Assembly (NCBI GenBank): GCA_019828595.1
Contig: JAHQRK010000001.1
Span: 3,596,001 to 3,660,000, forward strand
Reading direction: 5' to 3'
Length of the DNA stretch: 64,000 nucleotides
From: Aphanomyces cochlioides
Lineage: Eukaryota > Oomycota > Saprolegniomycetes > Saprolegniales > Verrucalvaceae
Shown: in pieces, positions 21,215 through 32,874 of the stretch
How positions within the stretch are numbered: the stretch's first letter is position 1
Layout of the letters: each line of letters begins with the position of its first letter
The notes under the pieces: model-generated
Databases searched by the model: none
The model's input: the letters and a program-made list of their open reading frames with translations, nothing else
What the model was told of the DNA's origin: nothing
Program-made: the position numbers and the translations under genes

Positions 21215-23976
21215 ATGGCGACCGATCTCGTCGACGACGACCGCGTCCAACTTCCTTCGTGGTCGGTTGCTCAACAAGACGACAGCATTCCGATTGTTCC
21301 ACCGCCAGACGACGTTGTCTGTGAAGAATGCGAGAAGCGGCAAGCCGTCTTCCATTGCGTCGATTGCAGCCTCACGTTGTGCCACAAATGCACGGACGCC
21401 TTGCACATTGTACTCCTTGCAGCGTCAACTTCTTCTCACACCGTCTTGTCACGTAGATTCCAGCTCTGGCATCGCATTCCATTCGTCATTGGCAACCTGG
21501 TGACATGGGATTCATTCCACCGGACCGCACCGCCCCCGCGTTCTGTCGCATTGCACCAACGCCAGCGCTCCCTGCTTTTCATGCCCATGCATTGAAGTGG
21601 GGAGACCACGTGACGTTCCGCGATCGTGACATCGCACCAGGTCTTCTCTTTGGAACAGTCGTCGAGTCCGATCAACCTCGCCGTGGTTCCTCCAACACAC
21701 AATACGTCCGCGTGCTTTGGATCCGCGGCGTCGTTCCTCTCGGCAACAACTCGTATCAAGCTCTCCTCACTCTGAACCACGCGTGGCCCGTGCGCGTCTT
21801 TGAATTCGTCAGCATGTACCACGCCTTCCGCGCCGTCGTTGCCGCTGAGCGCTGTGCTCGAAAGCTCTGGCGGCGCGAGAAATATGCCGGTCGGCTGCGG
21901 AAACTGACGGACCTCGTACACTTCCCAAGCGAGGCGCTCCTTCGTGAAATCCTGCATGAGATTCACATCCATCACTTGGATCCTGTCATGGACGTCAACA
22001 TGCCAAGGGATGTCTTCTTGGCGCAAGTGAGTCATCCTCCACTGCGGGACGAAGGCAACGAAATGGAGACCGAGTCGGATGCGCCGTATCCACCGCTCGA
22101 GCGTGTCCGCGTGCTTCTACTGCCGGCAGAGAGCTTAACACGTCCAAGTGTCATGCGGGAACGATGCGTGGAGCGCGTCGTGCGGCACATGGTCGACTTG
22201 TACATCGGCTTTGGATGGAAAGCGCTCGTGGGTCACATGAACGAGTCGCGCCGGCTGGAACGACAAGCAGTAGAAATGGCCAAAGCAACGCGAATACAAA
22301 GATGGTACCGCGACACCAAAGAACGCATCCGCCAGGAAGAATTGGCAGCTACAAGAGCGAGGTATCGTGCGCGCGTGTCGTTGGAATCACATCTACGGCA
22401 TGTTTTAGCGGCTTGGACGCGATGGAAGTCATGCGGCGAGCCAAATGTCGACAAGATGCAGTGGTGGAAATCCATCGACTTTGGCAGAAGACTCTCCGCC
22501 GCCTCAAGCGCAAGGGAGTCCGTCAGTGGAAAGCCGTCGTCGATGCCATTCGGGTACGTCTTGCATCCTTGCGTGGCTGACGAGTGCATCTGTAGGAGCC
22601 ACCACCGCCACAGAGCGACGCGCCATGGCATCCTGGACTTGGCGTGAAACTTATCAAGCAATTGCCGCGGGTGTATGCTCACATGAAGAGCGATGGCGGC
22701 CTCGCGGTGGAAGACATTACGAAATACAAGCAGTTCCGACAAAACCACAGCGGACCGACAGCAGTGTCGTACTGGATCATCCGAGGTGATCGGTCCTTCC
22801 ATGCTTGCTTGATCGACCTGTCGAGTAGATCGTGTCCTCCTTGGTCGTTATCCACACGGCCAAGCATTCCCAGAGAAGCGCGGCAAGCGCGTCGCCGCTC
22901 GATCCGACAGCATTACGTGCCTTCTCTTGAGTCGCGTCAGTACATTTGTGAATCTCCTCGAAGACGACGAATGCCGTGCCTTTGAAGCGACGGCACTGGA
23001 CGCAGACGACCGTCCATCGAATCAATCGCCGACGACGTCGTTTGTCCTGGACAATGTGATTTATGCGCGTCATGCCAAGCTCAAGCATGAGCTTGAGACT
23101 GCCGTCCATGCTGCTGACAAGTACGTCGCCATGGCGACCAAGACGCTCGAGCAGCTCCAGCAGCGGAGTGTGATCGATGAAGCGATCGACGAGTTTGTCC
23201 TCGATTTGAATGTCAAGAAGAAAGCGTTGGCAGAAAACAATTACTTGCAAGCGAAAGCTCACTTGGATGCGCTTCCGCCTGTCCAAGTCGTGCACATGCC
23301 GCTGCGCCGCAACGACGCATCGACGGAACGTCACTTGGGAACGCTCTTGATGCAGCTGGAAGCTCGCTTGCGGCGCGGGGAAAACCTGTACATCTTTAGC
23401 CATGACGGCCGTGGCCGCGCTGGATTCCTTGGCGCTCTGCTCCTTGGTCGGCTCTACGGCTTGAGCCCGCAGCAAGCCCTGGAGCGACAACAACGGTGCC
23501 ACGATTGCCAGAAAGCAATGTCGAATCTCCCGTCGACTCGATTGATCTCGTCGCCGGAAGCTCAGGCGCAAATCAACATGGTCCATCAGTTGCTGGCCGC
23601 CACCGATACGATTTACTCGCCCGTCAAGACGACTGGCGAGGATTACTTGGTCGCGCGAGCACAGCGTCGTGGAATTGGCGTGCAGTCGTTTGCAGCCACG
23701 AATGGGTTCATGGTCGAGTCTTTTCCAACGCAGGATGCGATTGCGAAGGAGAAGCAAGCTGCTCGTCAAGCAGAGCGCATTGCCAAGAAGGAAATCCGCG
23801 CCATGCAATTGCGTTGGCGACGGCGAAACCAAGCGAAAGAAGCCTACGAGATGGCGCTAGCAGACGAAGAGAGTGCCCACATGCCAGTCGCGATTCATGG
23901 GGATGCAGACGCTGTCGTGCAGGAACTCGTAGCTGAGATGGTCGCATGGCTAGCGGCAGAAGAGATGGAAGGATAA
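21215..23976 (+). CDS. B-box/IQ protein with catalytically dead phosphatase-like domain, 860 aa
   Basis: Exons 21215-21409, 21457-22361, 22409-22553, 22596-22785 and 22829-23976; introns 42-47 nt; 861 codons. Near residues 34-65 there is a B-box-type zinc finger (VCEECEKRQAVFHCVDCSLT). The middle is helical, with an IQ-like ATRIQRWYRDTKERIRQ. The second half is related to protein tyrosine/dual-specificity phosphatases: an N-terminal block LLGRYPHGQAFPEKRGKR, then DSITCLLLSRVSTFVNLL, and a P-loop region LYIFSHDGRGRAGF. Where active enzymes have HC-x5-R, this has FS-x5-R, so the nucleophilic cysteine is serine and the domain should be a pseudophosphatase. The end is a basic coiled coil. It stops 8 bp from the convergent GAPDH gene. 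Confidence 0.82.
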
Positions 23977-23984
23977 CAAATATA

Positions 23985-25526
23985 TTAGGCAAAGTTGAGC
24001 GCGCTGTCAATGGCGTCGACATTCGACGCATCGGGGAACTTGGGCAACGAGATGCCGCAGATCTTTTGCACGACACGCAGCACTTGGCAGCTGTAGCCGA
24101 ATTCGTTGTCATACCAGACGTACAAGATGATCTTGTTGCCACGGACAATCGTCGCTTGGCCATCCACAATACCAGCAGCGCGGTAGCCGACGAAATCCGA
24201 CGAAGCGGCTTCGTTCGAGTTGATAAAGTCGATTTGGTGCTGCAGTGGCGAGTTCAAGCTGAGCTTGGCGCAGTACGAATTGATTTCCTCGACAGTGAGG
24301 TCGTGGCCGGTCTTTTCACGATTCAAGTGCAGCGTCATGATGGCCAAACTGACATTTGGCGTCGGCACACGGATGGAATTGGCCGTCAACTTGTTCTTGA
24401 GCTGAGGCAAGCACTTTTCGACGGCTGCACCGGCACCAGTTTCTGTGATAACCATGTTCATGACGGCACTGCGACCACGGCGTTCCTTGGCGTGGTAGTT
24501 ATCGATCAGATTTTGATCGTTCGTGAACGAATGCACTGTTTCAATGTGGCCTTCGTCGATGCCGTACTTGTTGTCGAGTGCGTACAACAGTGGAGTAATC
24601 GCATTCGTCGTGCACGACGCACACGAGTAAATTTGCGTTTCCGGCTTGATAATGTGGTCGTTGACACCGGCAACAACAGTAGAAATCGCACTTCCCTTGG
24701 GTGGGGCAGTCAAGACGACCTTGGAAACACCAGGAGACTTCAAGTGGCGGCCAAGACCTTCAGGATCGCGCCAGATACCAGTGTTATCAATCACAACGGC
24801 GTTTTCAATGCCATATTGAGTGTAATCACATTTGTCAGGTCCATCCGAGTAAATAACTTGAATGACGTTGCCATTTGCAATGAACGCATTCGCCTCTTCG
24901 TTGAATGCAATCGTGCCGTTGAAATTTCCATGGACAGAATCACGACGGAGCAAGCTGGCACGCTTCTTCAAGTCTTCCTTCGAGCCTTTGCGCACAACAA
25001 TAGCACGAAGCATGAGTTTGGCGCCAGATCCAGATTTTTCGACCAAAAGACGCGCCAAAAGACGACCGATACGACCAAAACCATACAAAACGATGTCGCG
25101 AGGCTTGGTAAGGGAGAGACCACGTGGAGACGTTTGGCGGTGGCGGGTAATCACATCACGCAAAATTCGTTTGATATCGTCTTTCGTTGGTGTTGCCGTG
25201 TTGGCGCTGCCACAGACGAGCAAATACGTGCGTCCTAGATCCAAGCGAGTGGCGGACAAGGCATCCAATTCAGAAATGACTTGCAAGACGGGAAGTGTGT
25301 CGGAGGGCATCATGTCCTTTCCAACGTGCTTGCACACATACGAGTGCAATTTAATGATGTCGATGCTATTTTGATGGACGAGACCTTTCCCAAAAATCGT
25401 CGTGACAATGTTATGCTTTCGGTACAAGTTGCCGATGAGCGGGACCATCAGATCGGCCGACTCTTCTTGCGTGTTCCATGTTTGGATTTCCTCCACACGG
25501 AGGGCAGTAATCGCTTCGGCGTCCAT
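23985..25526 (-). CDS. Long-form glyceraldehyde-3-phosphate dehydrogenase with N-terminal extension, 513 aa
   Basis: Intronless. The ATG at 25526 gives MDAEAITALRVEEIQTW; a further upstream extension in the same frame is low-complexity promoter-like DNA and was rejected. Residues 1-140 are an extension not found in classical GAPDH (MVPLIGNLYRKHNIVTTIFG). The Rossmann motif YGFGRIGRLLARLL is near 148-161. The active site is SCAS-C-TTNAITPLL near residue 304, with the catalytic histidine probably in ETVHSFTNDQNLIDNYH. YVWYDNEFGYSCQ near the end is typical. The architecture and many blocks resemble the ~480-aa GAPDH of gamma-proteobacteria and Bacteroidetes rather than the ~335-aa glycolytic enzyme of eukaryotes. 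Cytosolic location is likely, as no targeting peptide is visible. Confidence 0.93.
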   Translation of the reverse strand: MDAEAITALRVEEIQTWNTQEESADLMVPLIGNLYRKHNIVTTIFGKGLVHQNSIDIIKLHSYVCKHVGKDMMPSDTLPVLQVISELDALSATRLDLGRTYLLVCGSANTATPTKDDIKRILRDVITRHRQTSPRGLSLTKPRDIVLYGFGRIGRLLARLLVEKSGSGAKLMLRAIVVRKGSKEDLKKRASLLRRDSVHGNFNGTIAFNEEANAFIANGNVIQVIYSDGPDKCDYTQYGIENAVVIDNTGIWRDPEGLGRHLKSPGVSKVVLTAPPKGSAISTVVAGVNDHIIKPETQIYSCASCTTNAITPLLYALDNKYGIDEGHIETVHSFTNDQNLIDNYHAKERRGRSAVMNMVITETGAGAAVEKCLPQLKNKLTANSIRVPTPNVSLAIMTLHLNREKTGHDLTVEEINSYCAKLSLNSPLQHQIDFINSNEAASSDFVGYRAAGIVDGQATIVRGNKIILYVWYDNEFGYSCQVLRVVQKICGISLPKFPDASNVDAIDSALNFA

Positions 25527-26673
25527 CTTGCTCCGACGTGGCAAAAGGAAGAATGGGGAGGAATTTCCAGAGAGTCGCCCAAAGATCGCACTGATTTTAT
25601 GGGTCCCCCTACCCAGGTCCCATAGATTCTCCATATTTAAAAAGCCCAGAGGGGGTGGGGGGAGGGGACGGGGACCAAAATGTTTGGTTGACAGCATGTG
25701 GTTGTCAAGTTCAACCCTCAAGTGTCGACTCAACTGGTCAATGGCGAGACAAAATGCTGACGGAAGGCGTGTCATCCTCACTCTCGTGGGCATGCCAGCA
25801 AATCATACCTCGAGTCACGAGCTGCGAGATGCGCAGAAGGCGATGGACTGAATAAAAACGATGTGGAGCGATCTCGCTCAACGTGCATGAGGATCAAGAA
25901 GTTGTCAGGAACGATAGCGCCACTGGCGGGATGAGGCCGGTCATTGCGACGATGATTGTGGAATTTCAAAACGTACGAGATGTGGAGGCGGCTTTTTTGC
26001 AACTTAGCCGAAGCTCAATGCCGTTTGAATAGATGACGAAGCTCTAACTTTGGGGCTTGGCGTGGTTGCAGGGTCGCTCATGGTCATGATGGCATTGAAG
26101 GCGAAACAAACCGGATTGGATCCACGTGTAGATCAAGCCTTCCGGGACTACTATTTTGCAGGCATGCACGGTACTATCGTGGGAAGGATCGACCGAGCGT
26201 ACAAACTCTGTTGTCTATCACGACAAATGGTTGATTTGTGAGATTCACTGCATTTCCTATGGCTGTGATTGCTGTCGTCGGATCTCACTGGAGAAGTCGA
26301 CGGAGGTGCAAATATCGAAGTCCAGAGGGGGCAAAACACGACGACTCTTTCAATTTAGCCGCAGCATGTACAGCCGCAGTCAACTCTGAAGTTATCTTTA
26401 GTCTGCTGCACTCTCTCCGGTGCATCTTTCCTTGTAAATTGTGCGCTGAAGCAGACTTCATGCCCAAGCTCGTCGATTTCACGTTTCGTACTTCAATCCG
26501 CTCGAAATAGCTTTGTCTGAAAATTTCTCAGTCAAAATATCGTTATTATTATATAGAGTAAAAAAACCTCTATAATATTATATTCGGTCAGTGTCCGGTT
26601 TAGTTATCCGGATTTTCTGTATACAAATTTGCTGTGTCGGCTGTGTGGTGTATAAAGTGTTGACTGAGGCATC
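25527..26673. other. Intergenic between GAPDH and NDUFB7
   Basis: No complete gene is supported. A G-rich tract (25649-25676) lies about 125-150 bp upstream of the GAPDH ATG. A plus-strand stretch at 26053-26160 reads like a short hydrophobic segment (VVAGSLMVMMALKAKQ) but has no ATG and no clear exon partners. TCCGGT and TATCCGGAT elements at about 26593-26612, then TATAAA near 26651, precede NDUFB7 and probably belong to its promoter. Confidence 0.4.
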
Positions 26674-27022
26674 ATGGCGCATGGACATGACGACCACCAC
26701 GGCGAAGAAGGTACGGAATTTAAAACCACGAGGAGACCTGAGCTATAATATGTAGCCTCGACGATTGCTACTCGTCAAGCCATGGCCGACGCTCGCGTCC
26801 CTCTTGCGTACCGTGACCAATGCTCGGGCATTTTGATTCCATTGAACGAATGCCGCCGAGAAACGGCGTTTGCGCCATGGAAGTGCCAAGATCTTCGACA
26901 TGCGTATGAAAAGTGCCAATATGATGAGTGCGAACCAATATATGTGCGATGTGTTGATCCCTTTTACGTGTAGATGGAAGAAGCGTATTCAAATCCTCAA
27001 GGAAAGCAAAAAGGGCCAATAA
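26674..27022 (+). CDS. NDUFB7: NADH dehydrogenase (complex I) beta subunit 7 (NDUFB7/B18)
   Basis: Three exons: 26674-26710, 26756-26927 and 26974-27022, with introns of 45 and 46 nt; 85 aa. A His/Asp-rich N-terminus (MAHGHDDHHGEE) is followed by ATRQAMADARVPLAYRDQ. A twin CX9C motif follows: C-SGILIPLNE-C and C-QDLRHAYEK-C. The tail is basic (EWKKRIQILKESKKGQ). PLAYRDQC and HAYEKC are characteristic of the plant/protist B18 family. Twin CX9C proteins are oxidised by the Mia40 pathway in the intermembrane space; this subunit sits on the outer face of the complex I membrane arm. A paired TCCGG element lies 62-80 bp upstream. Confidence 0.92.
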
Positions 27023-28250
27023 ATGCCTATAATCTACCTTTGACGATGGAGCTTAACACATCGCCGCGCTCAATAGCTTGTCATGATGCTTGCAACAGTA
27101 TGATTACGTTAATGGTGGTCATCGTATTTTGGCGTCATCCGCCGCGAGCTATCATTACATGCCAATCCAGGTCAAAAGGTTACGCCAGAAAGTCCGTGTG
27201 CTTGGCACTATCTTCGCACAGGTGCATTAACAACATGCCATTCAAAAGCTCAGTGCATAAATGTGCTGGAATTGCCTTCACACGCTGCACGGGATCGAGT
27301 TACTCCGCTGCTTTCTGATCTCACAAGGCAAGTTGTTTGTAGTTGCTGGTTGATCTTGTTTGCCTTACCATGTCACCCCATATCGACCTGCGTAACTCGC
27401 GTTCAGATTGTTTTTCCTGTTAGACGACTTTGTGGGCCGTATACAGAGCACCGCAACTTCTTCCCAACTCGTGGACGTTTTGTCTATCCATGGGCACGGG
27501 GGCATTCCTTCGCATTCCAGCAAACAAGACATCGCGATGTGGCTGCCAATCCGACATGAGCATTGGGTGGAAGTGATCGTCGAGAGGCATCTCCAGCTTC
27601 TCGGGCGTGATCAATGGAAAAATGTTTGGAGTGCTCTGGTGCATGCGGCAATATCAATAACTACGCATAGCTCATGAGTGAATCGCATCGGACGTTAAAG
27701 ATCAGTCATGAGTATGCCAAGGACCATCGAATCGGCCGAGCTCTTAATGGTTGTCCACCGCAGGGTGGCATGCAAACAAGCAAGAACGTGGCATCATGTC
27801 TGAAACCCCATCCTCTCCATTCTTTCCACAAGTCTCTACAGGATGATAATCGATGGTTACGCAATGTCGCCGCAACTCATTGGTCCATGGCACCATGCTC
27901 CCGCAATGCACGACTGTACATTTGGATGTCACTGTGAACTCAAGAGCTCGATGCGTTTAAACTCGTGTACCGGGAGCGTCCAAGCCTTTCTCATGCACCG
28001 TGTCCTCAGATAGTCGTATCTTCTTCCGTCCCTTCGTCCTACGAACAAAGGTCCAAGAGGTTGCTGGTCGCGGAATATCACCGGCAACTCAAAGGCCGGA
28101 CCTGGAATTCCCCATGATGTAAAATCCAAACCAAGATTCTGTTCTATAGAATACGCCAGATGCGGTCGTGGTATACAAATTTCAAGATTAAAAAGATCAA
28201 GTGGTTTCAGTACAGTGATCACATTTGAAATTTTGCGCCGCAGGGAGGCG
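27023..28250. other. Intergenic, no supported gene
   Basis: Only short open stretches occur on both strands. The longest are minus 27929-28426, which overlaps the start of the copper ATPase, and minus 27420-27644 and 27744-27932. I could not join them by introns into one product, and none carries a motif I recognise. The region may hold a degraded gene. Confidence 0.35.
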
Positions 28251-31200
28251 ATGGAGGACGGATCACAAGAAGAAATGCTCCTCTCGAAGAAACAGGTGAT
28301 TGTCCTCGAGGTGGAGGGCATGATGTGCATGAAGAATTGCGGGACGACCGTGCAGATTGCACTGCGCAATGTAGAAGGCGTCGAATCGGCCATCGTTACG
28401 TACGACGAGCACATTGTGACTGTCACGGTCCATCCCGACTACTCGATTGACCCGAGTGAACTGATCGACACGCTCGACATGGTTGGATTTGACGCCGTCT
28501 ACCAATCGCAAGCACCAATGCCCCTGAATGTGATCCGACTCGGCATCGACGGCATGATGTGTATGAAGAATTGCGGCACGACCGTACAAAATGCATTACG
28601 ACTCCAAGAAGGCGTGGAGTCGGCTTATGTTGACTATGACAAGTCCATGGCAACAATTACACTCCTCTCTGACTTTGTCGGTGTCGTGACCGAACAAGAT
28701 TTGATCGACACTGTGGACTGTGTCGGATTCGACGCTTACGTATTCAACCACGGAGAGCGTTGCCGGCGACGTTTGGCTGCCAAAGCAAAGAAGCAGGCCG
28801 TTCAAGAAGAAACGATTACCATCCAAGAAACATCACATCCTAGAGCATTTTTCTCCATTGAAGGCATGAGCTGTGCAGCATGTGTCAAGGCTATTGAAGA
28901 TGTGTTGCGACACAAAGAAGGCATCGTCGACTGTCGCGTTGGGCTCATTAGCGCCAAGGCTGAAATCGCATTCGACAAAGCGATCATCGTCGACGAGAAG
29001 GAACAAATCGCCGAGTTTATCGAAAGCGCTGGTTATGGTGCTAAGTACATCAACACTCTCGATGGCAATGACGACAGTATGGAGATCAAATACGATGTGG
29101 ACGGTCTTCATGGTCCAAGCGAAGTTCACACTCTTGAAACCGCGATCAAAGCCCTTCCAGGTGTAGTCAGCGTCTCGACAGATTTCAAGACGGACATCGT
29201 GACTGTTCATCTCAAACAAATATCGTCCACTGGCCCTCGAACTGTCTTGGAAGCCATGAACAAGGCTGGCTTCAGCGCTGGAGTCCACGCTAAGGATGGA
29301 GATGTGAAGAATGTTGACGAGTCGGAAAAGTGGAAACGTCTCCTGAAGATCTGCTTGATCTTTTCACTTCCAGCTATGATTGTGCACATGGTGCTTGGAT
29401 GGATCCCAGCCTGCCACGCCTTTTTGATGTCCAAAGTGGTCAACTCCCTCACAGTCAAGTGCCTCGTCATGTTCTTGCTCGCTTCGCCAATCCAGTTTGG
29501 CATTGGCTACCGTTTCTATGTGGCTGCCTACAAGGGTCTGCAACATGGCATGATGGGCATGGACTTCCTCATCGTCGTCGGCACCACTGCCTCATACGTT
29601 TACAGTCTCGTCTCCATGGTGGGTTGTACTCTCACCATGCATTTTCACGGTCACTACTTTTTCGAGTCGTCTGCGATGCTTATCTCATTTGTGACGGTGG
29701 GCAAGTACTTGGAGTCTAAGGCGAAGAAAGACACGGCCGAATCACTTCGTGTACTCGTGAGCATGCAGCCCAAACATGCTCTTTTAATTGAACCTGAAGG
29801 CGATCGCAGCATTCCGATTGAACTTGTCCAACGTGGAGACCGCCTGCGATTGCTCCCTGGTTGCCATATTCCAACTGATGGCGTAATTGTCGAAGGCCAA
29901 AGTTCCTGCGACGAAAGCATGTTGACTGGTGAAAGTATGCCCGTGCCCAAACGCGAAGGAGACATTGTATTTGGCTCTACTGTCAACCAAAGCGGGGTTT
30001 TAATCATGGAATCCAAGTGCGTCGGTTGCCAAAATACGCTCTCGCAAATCTGCTCGCTGATTGAAAATGCGCAAATGGACAAAGCTCCCATTCAAGCCGT
30101 GGCTGATAAGTTTGCCTCGTGGTTTGCTCCGTTTGTGATTGTTGTCGCTTTCATCACATTTCTGACGTGGTACATCTTGCTCTCTCTCGATCGAATCCCG
30201 CTCGCGTGGAAGCGCTCCATGGGTGTCTCAACCACTGGCCACGAAGACGACATGTTCATTTCTGTCCTTTTTTGCATTTCGACTGTTGTGATTTCTTGCC
30301 CATGTGCTCTTGGTTTGGCGACTCCGACCGCCGTGACTGTCGGCACTGGCGTTGGCTCAAAATTTGGAATTCTCATCAAGGGCGGACGAGCATTGGAAAC
30401 TGCTCGCATGGCTGACACAGTCGTCTTTGACAAGACAGGAACATTGACGGTTGGCCATCCATCCATGACGGAAATGGTTGTGTGTGAAGGAGCCCCAACA
30501 ACTGCTCGCGACGTTCTCTACTTTGCCGCATGCGTTGAATCACAAAGTGAACACGTTCTTGGCAAGGCGATTGTTATTGCTGCTACAGAGCAAGAAAGAC
30601 TCGAACTAAAAGCACCCAAGAGTTTCCACGTGGTTCCTGGCCGTGGCTTGAAGGCAGTCGTTCCAGGTCGCAATGGCACCGATCCTGACGTCGAAGTCGC
30701 TGTCGGAAGCTCAGTCTGGTTGGAAGAAAAGAATATTGCCATTCCTTCCAAGATGGAAAATCACATGTGGGAACTTGAAAACGAAGGAAAGACCGTTGTC
30801 TGTGTCACTTTGAACGATACGTTCGCTGGTTTGATTGCATTGGCCGACACTGCTCGTCCTGAAGCCGCTGAGACCATCTCACAACTCAAGCGCATGGGTA
30901 TGAAGGTTTGGCTCATTACGGGCGACAATGCTCGCACTGCAACTGCCGTCGCCCGTCAAATGGGCATTGAAAATGTCAAAGCAGTAGCTCTCCCTGGCCA
31001 AAAAGTCGAACAAATCAAGGTGATTCAATCGCGGATCAGTGAAAAGACTGGCAAACCACATGTGGTGGTCATGGTTGGCGACGGCATTAACGATGCGCCA
31101 GCGTTGGCTCAGGCTGATGTCGGCTTGGCCATTGGCGCTGGTACCGAAATTGCTCTGGCTCAAGCTGATATGGTGTTGGTGAAGTCCAACTTGTGCGATG

Positions 31201-31541
31201 TCGTGACAGCTTTGGATTTGTCTCGCGTGATTTTCAAACGCATCAAGATCAACCTGTTTGCGTCGATGATCTACAACGTCATCAGTATCCCACTGGCTGC
31301 CGGCGTCTTCTTCCCCCTCTTCCATCGCATGCTACCACCTGCTTGCGCTGGTATTGCCATGGCTTTGTCGTCCATCTCCGTGATCACCTCGTCTTTGATG
31401 CTCAAACAGTACAAACCTCCCATGTTCAGCGACCACGCCACGTCGCTCAAGAAGCTTCCAACCTCATGGGTCGTCCCTCGCAAAGTGTTGGAACTTGGCA
31501 AGTTGCGGCCGTATGAACGTCTTGATGTTCAAGAGAGGTAG
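28251..31541 (+). CDS. Copper-transporting P1B-type ATPase
   Basis: Intronless, 1096 aa. The ATG at 28251 was chosen over an in-frame GTG 36 bases earlier. The N-terminus holds three clear heavy-metal-associated domains. The first two have [13 protein letters not shown], a C-x3-C metal site, instead of the usual GMxC-x2-C. The third has the standard [10 protein letters not shown] fourth, degenerate HMA-like segment near residue 290-345 lacks the cysteines. The ATPase core shows the TGES-type loop [10 protein letters not shown], the ion-site CPC in [16 protein letters not shown] (~682), DKTGT (~727), the HP-type SEHVLGKA and [12 protein letters not shown]. Two membrane hairpins precede the actuator domain. 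The protein pumps Cu(I) out of the cytosol into the secretory pathway or out of the cell. Confidence 0.96.
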   Translation: MEDGSQEEMLLSKKQVIVLEVEGMMCMKNCGTTVQIALRNVEGVESAIVTYDEHIVTVTVHPDYSIDPSELIDTLDMVGFDAVYQSQAPMPLNVIRLGIDGMMCMKNCGTTVQNALRLQEGVESAYVDYDKSMATITLLSDFVGVVTEQDLIDTVDCVGFDAYVFNHGERCRRRLAAKAKKQAVQEETITIQETSHPRAFFSIEGMSCAACVKAIEDVLRHKEGIVDCRVGLISAKAEIAFDKAIIVDEKEQIAEFIESAGYGAKYINTLDGNDDSMEIKYDVDGLHGPSEVHTLETAIKALPGVVSVSTDFKTDIVTVHLKQISSTGPRTVLEAMNKAGFSAGVHAKDGDVKNVDESEKWKRLLKICLIFSLPAMIVHMVLGWIPACHAFLMSKVVNSLTVKCLVMFLLASPIQFGIGYRFYVAAYKGLQHGMMGMDFLIVVGTTASYVYSLVSMVGCTLTMHFHGHYFFESSAMLISFVTVGKYLESKAKKDTAESLRVLVSMQPKHALLIEPEGDRSIPIELVQRGDRLRLLPGCHIPTDGVIVEGQSSCDESMLTGESMPVPKREGDIVFGSTVNQSGVLIMESKCVGCQNTLSQICSLIENAQMDKAPIQAVADKFASWFAPFVIVVAFITFLTWYILLSLDRIPLAWKRSMGVSTTGHEDDMFISVLFCISTVVISCPCALGLATPTAVTVGTGVGSKFGILIKGGRALETARMADTVVFDKTGTLTVGHPSMTEMVVCEGAPTTARDVLYFAACVESQSEHVLGKAIVIAATEQERLELKAPKSFHVVPGRGLKAVVPGRNGTDPDVEVAVGSSVWLEEKNIAIPSKMENHMWELENEGKTVVCVTLNDTFAGLIALADTARPEAAETISQLKRMGMKVWLITGDNARTATAVARQMGIENVKAVALPGQKVEQIKVIQSRISEKTGKPHVVVMVGDGINDAPALAQADVGLAIGAGTEIALAQADMVLVKSNLCDVVTALDLSRVIFKRIKINLFASMIYNVISIPLAAGVFFPLFHRMLPPACAGIAMALSSISVITSSLMLKQYKPPMFSDHATSLKKLPTSWVVPRKVLELGKLRPYERLDVQER

Positions 31542-31962
31542 TTTGATGAGCTTATTTATTGTACTGTAATTCCACATGCGTTCCCAATTCCGTCTCTACT
31601 CAGCGCGCTGCGTCCTAGCCATTGCTCTAGACCAAACAAGGAGCTTCAAGTGGAGCAAGTAGATTCCCTGTGGCGACTGCGCCTCCCTCATTAGCCTTAT
31701 CCGCTGTTTTTACGTCGCACAGACGTAGCCAGGACGAGTCGCTTTCGTCATGGCAGTGAATCAGCTACAGGGCAGAGATCCCCGCTTGGGCTGTAGCTTC
31801 ATAATCATCCATCTGTCCTCTGGAGATCCTTCCAGTCGCTCATTTGGACGAGGTCGGCGCGTGCCACAAGAAAGTATCGCAAATTGAATGGATGTGGCCG
31901 TGAACCTTCATTCACATTTTTGATCTTTGACCAACATTCCATGTTGAATTCCCGCAATTTGG
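31542..31962. other. Intergenic, 5' flank of the acetyltransferase array
   Basis: No coding exon, repeat or RNA gene is evident. The sequence between the copper ATPase stop and the first GNAT copy is of mixed composition and presumably holds the 3' UTR of the former and the promoter of the latter. Confidence 0.4.
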
Positions 31963-32874
31963 ATGACGTGGACATCCTCATGGCGCGCGGACGACACCAT
32001 TGCAATAACATCCAACGTCACACAACTCAACGACGCGAGCGAATTTGTCGCCAGCACTGCCGCCCTGCGCGCCACAGACCCGATTGGATCGAGTCTCATC
32101 GCTAGCATTGCAGAAGCGGCTCGGAAAGCCAACGACGGCGCGACGCAGTTTTGGATTGCAGCGACGAAAGAACCGACTGCGTACGCCTTGACATCCTCCC
32201 GCGGTGTTGTCTTGAGCCCGTTTGCATCTTTTGGAGATGCGGACGCGCTTGGGGAATGTATTGCGAAGAACGTGACGTACGAACTTCCACAAATCAACGG
32301 CCAAGCCGACTCGATCGAGGCATTTGCGCGCGGGTTTTCCCGCGTCCATCCCAACGCGACGTTCCACCACAAGTTTACCATCCTTGTCTATGAGCTCAAG
32401 GCGCTTGTGATACCACCGAGTGTGCCTGGCGCATTGCGCGTCGCGACCAAGGAATTGGACTTTGAACTGCTCATGGAGTGGGGCAACGCCTTCTTCAAGC
32501 ACGTGAATGAATCGTTCGCTGGCGTCAACGCGTTCGTGACGGGATATCTCGAACGCCAAGCGCTCTTTGTTTGGGAAGTCAATGGCTATCCCGTTGGGTT
32601 TCTCTCCTTCTCGGAACCTTTCCTCGTCGGCAACACGACCGTCTACAAGATCGGCCCAGTCTACACTGTTCCTGAAGAGCGACGCAAGGGTTATGCGAGC
32701 GCCATGACCGCCGCATTGAGCCAACGATTGCAGCAGCTCTGTCCTACTCCATCTTGTCGCATCATGCTCAACGCCGACGCGGCCAATCCTGCCTCCAACA
32801 AAGCATACCAGAATGTCGGCTTTGTCTTGCACTCCGAGTCCGCCACATACACGATCCAACACAACACAACCTAA
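31963..32874 (+). CDS. GNAT-family N-acetyltransferase, array copy 1 (303 aa)
   Basis: Intronless. The C-terminal GNAT domain shows the acetyl-CoA pyrophosphate-binding loop in EERRKGYASAMTAAL (consensus R/Q-x-x-G-x-G/A) and the end-of-fold block ANPASNKAYQNVGF. The N-terminal ~150 residues form a poorly conserved domain shared by all five copies (ATDPIGSSLIAS). It differs most from the others: its N-terminus lacks the MLRE-type start and its loop has A in place of G. No signal peptide is visible; NAT and NVT sequons occur but may be fortuitous. The substrate is unknown; GNATs of this architecture act on small amines or peptides. Confidence 0.85.
   Translation: MTWTSSWRADDTIAITSNVTQLNDASEFVASTAALRATDPIGSSLIASIAEAARKANDGATQFWIAATKEPTAYALTSSRGVVLSPFASFGDADALGECIAKNVTYELPQINGQADSIEAFARGFSRVHPNATFHHKFTILVYELKALVIPPSVPGALRVATKELDFELLMEWGNAFFKHVNESFAGVNAFVTGYLERQALFVWEVNGYPVGFLSFSEPFLVGNTTVYKIGPVYTVPEERRKGYASAMTAALSQRLQQLCPTPSCRIMLNADAANPASNKAYQNVGFVLHSESATYTIQHNTT

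Noticed and set aside
22355..22430. Apparent frameshift in the B-box/pseudophosphatase gene
   Set aside because: It is explained by a 47-nt intron (22362-22408, GTATCG...TTTTAG). With it removed, all five exons sum to 861 codons.
25527..25793. 89-residue N-terminal extension of GAPDH
   Set aside because: The sequence is proline- and glycine-tract rich, passes through a G-rich promoter-like tract, and is not like bacterial long GAPDH starts, which begin near residue 1 of the chosen model.
26050..26241. Small plus-strand hydrophobic ORF
   Set aside because: It starts with TTG, not ATG, and has no splice partner I could find.
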